From Burkholderiales bacterium (GTDB lineage Bacteria > Pseudomonadota > Gammaproteobacteria > Burkholderiales > Nitrosomonadaceae), in the NCBI GenBank assembly GCA_024235735.1, contig JACKLU010000008.1, positions 62,001-126,000 on the forward strand: a DNA stretch of 64,000 bases, read 5' to 3'. Below, one piece after another: positions 63,978 to 64,000 of this stretch. A model generated the notes under the pieces. That model was given only the letters and a program-made list of their open reading frames with translations. It was not told the DNA's origin and did not search any database. Both the position numbers and the translations under genes were made by a program. How positions within the stretch are numbered: position 1 is the first letter of the stretch; every line of letters begins with the position of its first letter.

Positions 63978-64000
63978 GGGGGTATAGCTCAGCTGGGAGA
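63978..64000 (+). tRNA. tRNA-Ala, 5' end only
   Basis: The last 23 bases read GGGGGTA (acceptor arm 5' side), TA, GCTC (D stem) and AGCTGGGAGA (D loop), the standard start of a bacterial tRNA-Ala. The anticodon lies outside the window, so isoacceptor identity and even the amino acid are inferred from the 5' half. Confidence 0.8.

Overview
The window looks like chromosome of a betaproteobacterium, most likely Nitrosomonas or another Nitrosomonadaceae. This is inferred from the gene set (ppsA-ppsR, yqgE-yqgF-pyrR-pyrB-pyrC', coq7, PEP-CTERM proteins, tolC-pcm, lemA-GIDE), the roughly 50% GC and the many small inverted-repeat elements. No rRNA or ammonia-oxidation gene is present to confirm it. 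No complete IS, prophage or CRISPR array was seen.

Layout. 1-3.5 kb: the end of a PD40 beta-propeller protein, an ABC exporter and a small unknown gene. 3.8-9.5 kb: a minus-strand c-di-GMP block, made of a degenerate GGDEF with intact EAL, a HD-GYP protein lacking two metal ligands, and a sensor-GGDEF-EAL gene broken by about eleven single-base frameshifts. 9.5-10.1 kb: a pseudopilin gene with the same kind of frameshifts, ending in a (GCGATA)13 tract. 10.5-17.6 kb: penicillin-acylase family hydrolase, ornithine decarboxylase, thyA-folA and an M17 peptidase. 17.7-25.4 kb: canonical HD-GYP, acs, a metallo-beta-lactamase-fold hydrolase, small membrane and cell-wall genes, mobile repeats and the RNase P RNA. 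25.5-30.6 kb: tolC, pcm-like, TPP riboswitch-thiC, uppP. 30.6-32 kb: a gene-poor stretch with a likely Fur-controlled small RNA, a miniature repeat and a Rha-like regulator. 32-38.8 kb: lipoprotein, ppsA-ppsR, secreted tail-collar protein, Sel1 protein and a PEP-CTERM protein. 39.5-48 kb: glcF, coq7 and the yqgE-yqgF-pyrR-pyrB-pyrC' operon with prlC. 48-51 kb: an uncharacterised envelope group. 51.6-64 kb: Hpt-REC-REC-GGDEF, a second PEP-CTERM protein, a Fur-controlled DUF2325 protein, leuS, EAL-HDOD, lemA-GIDE, a serine protease, gltX and the start of a tRNA-Ala.

Themes. (1) Six c-di-GMP-type proteins lie in the window and several have lost specific catalytic or phospho-acceptor residues. 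(2) Both PEP-CTERM genes carry near-identical sigma-54 promoter elements, so surface-protein export is probably under RpoN control. (3) Two strong Fur palindromes overlap promoters; one drives a transcript of about 190 nt that ends in a strong terminator and exposes an anti-Shine-Dalgarno loop. (4) At least four families of miniature inverted-repeat elements occur, and remnants of three of them supply the stop codons of neighbouring genes. (5) The tight cluster of single-base deletions at 6.7-10.5 kb is either real decay or a local consensus problem.
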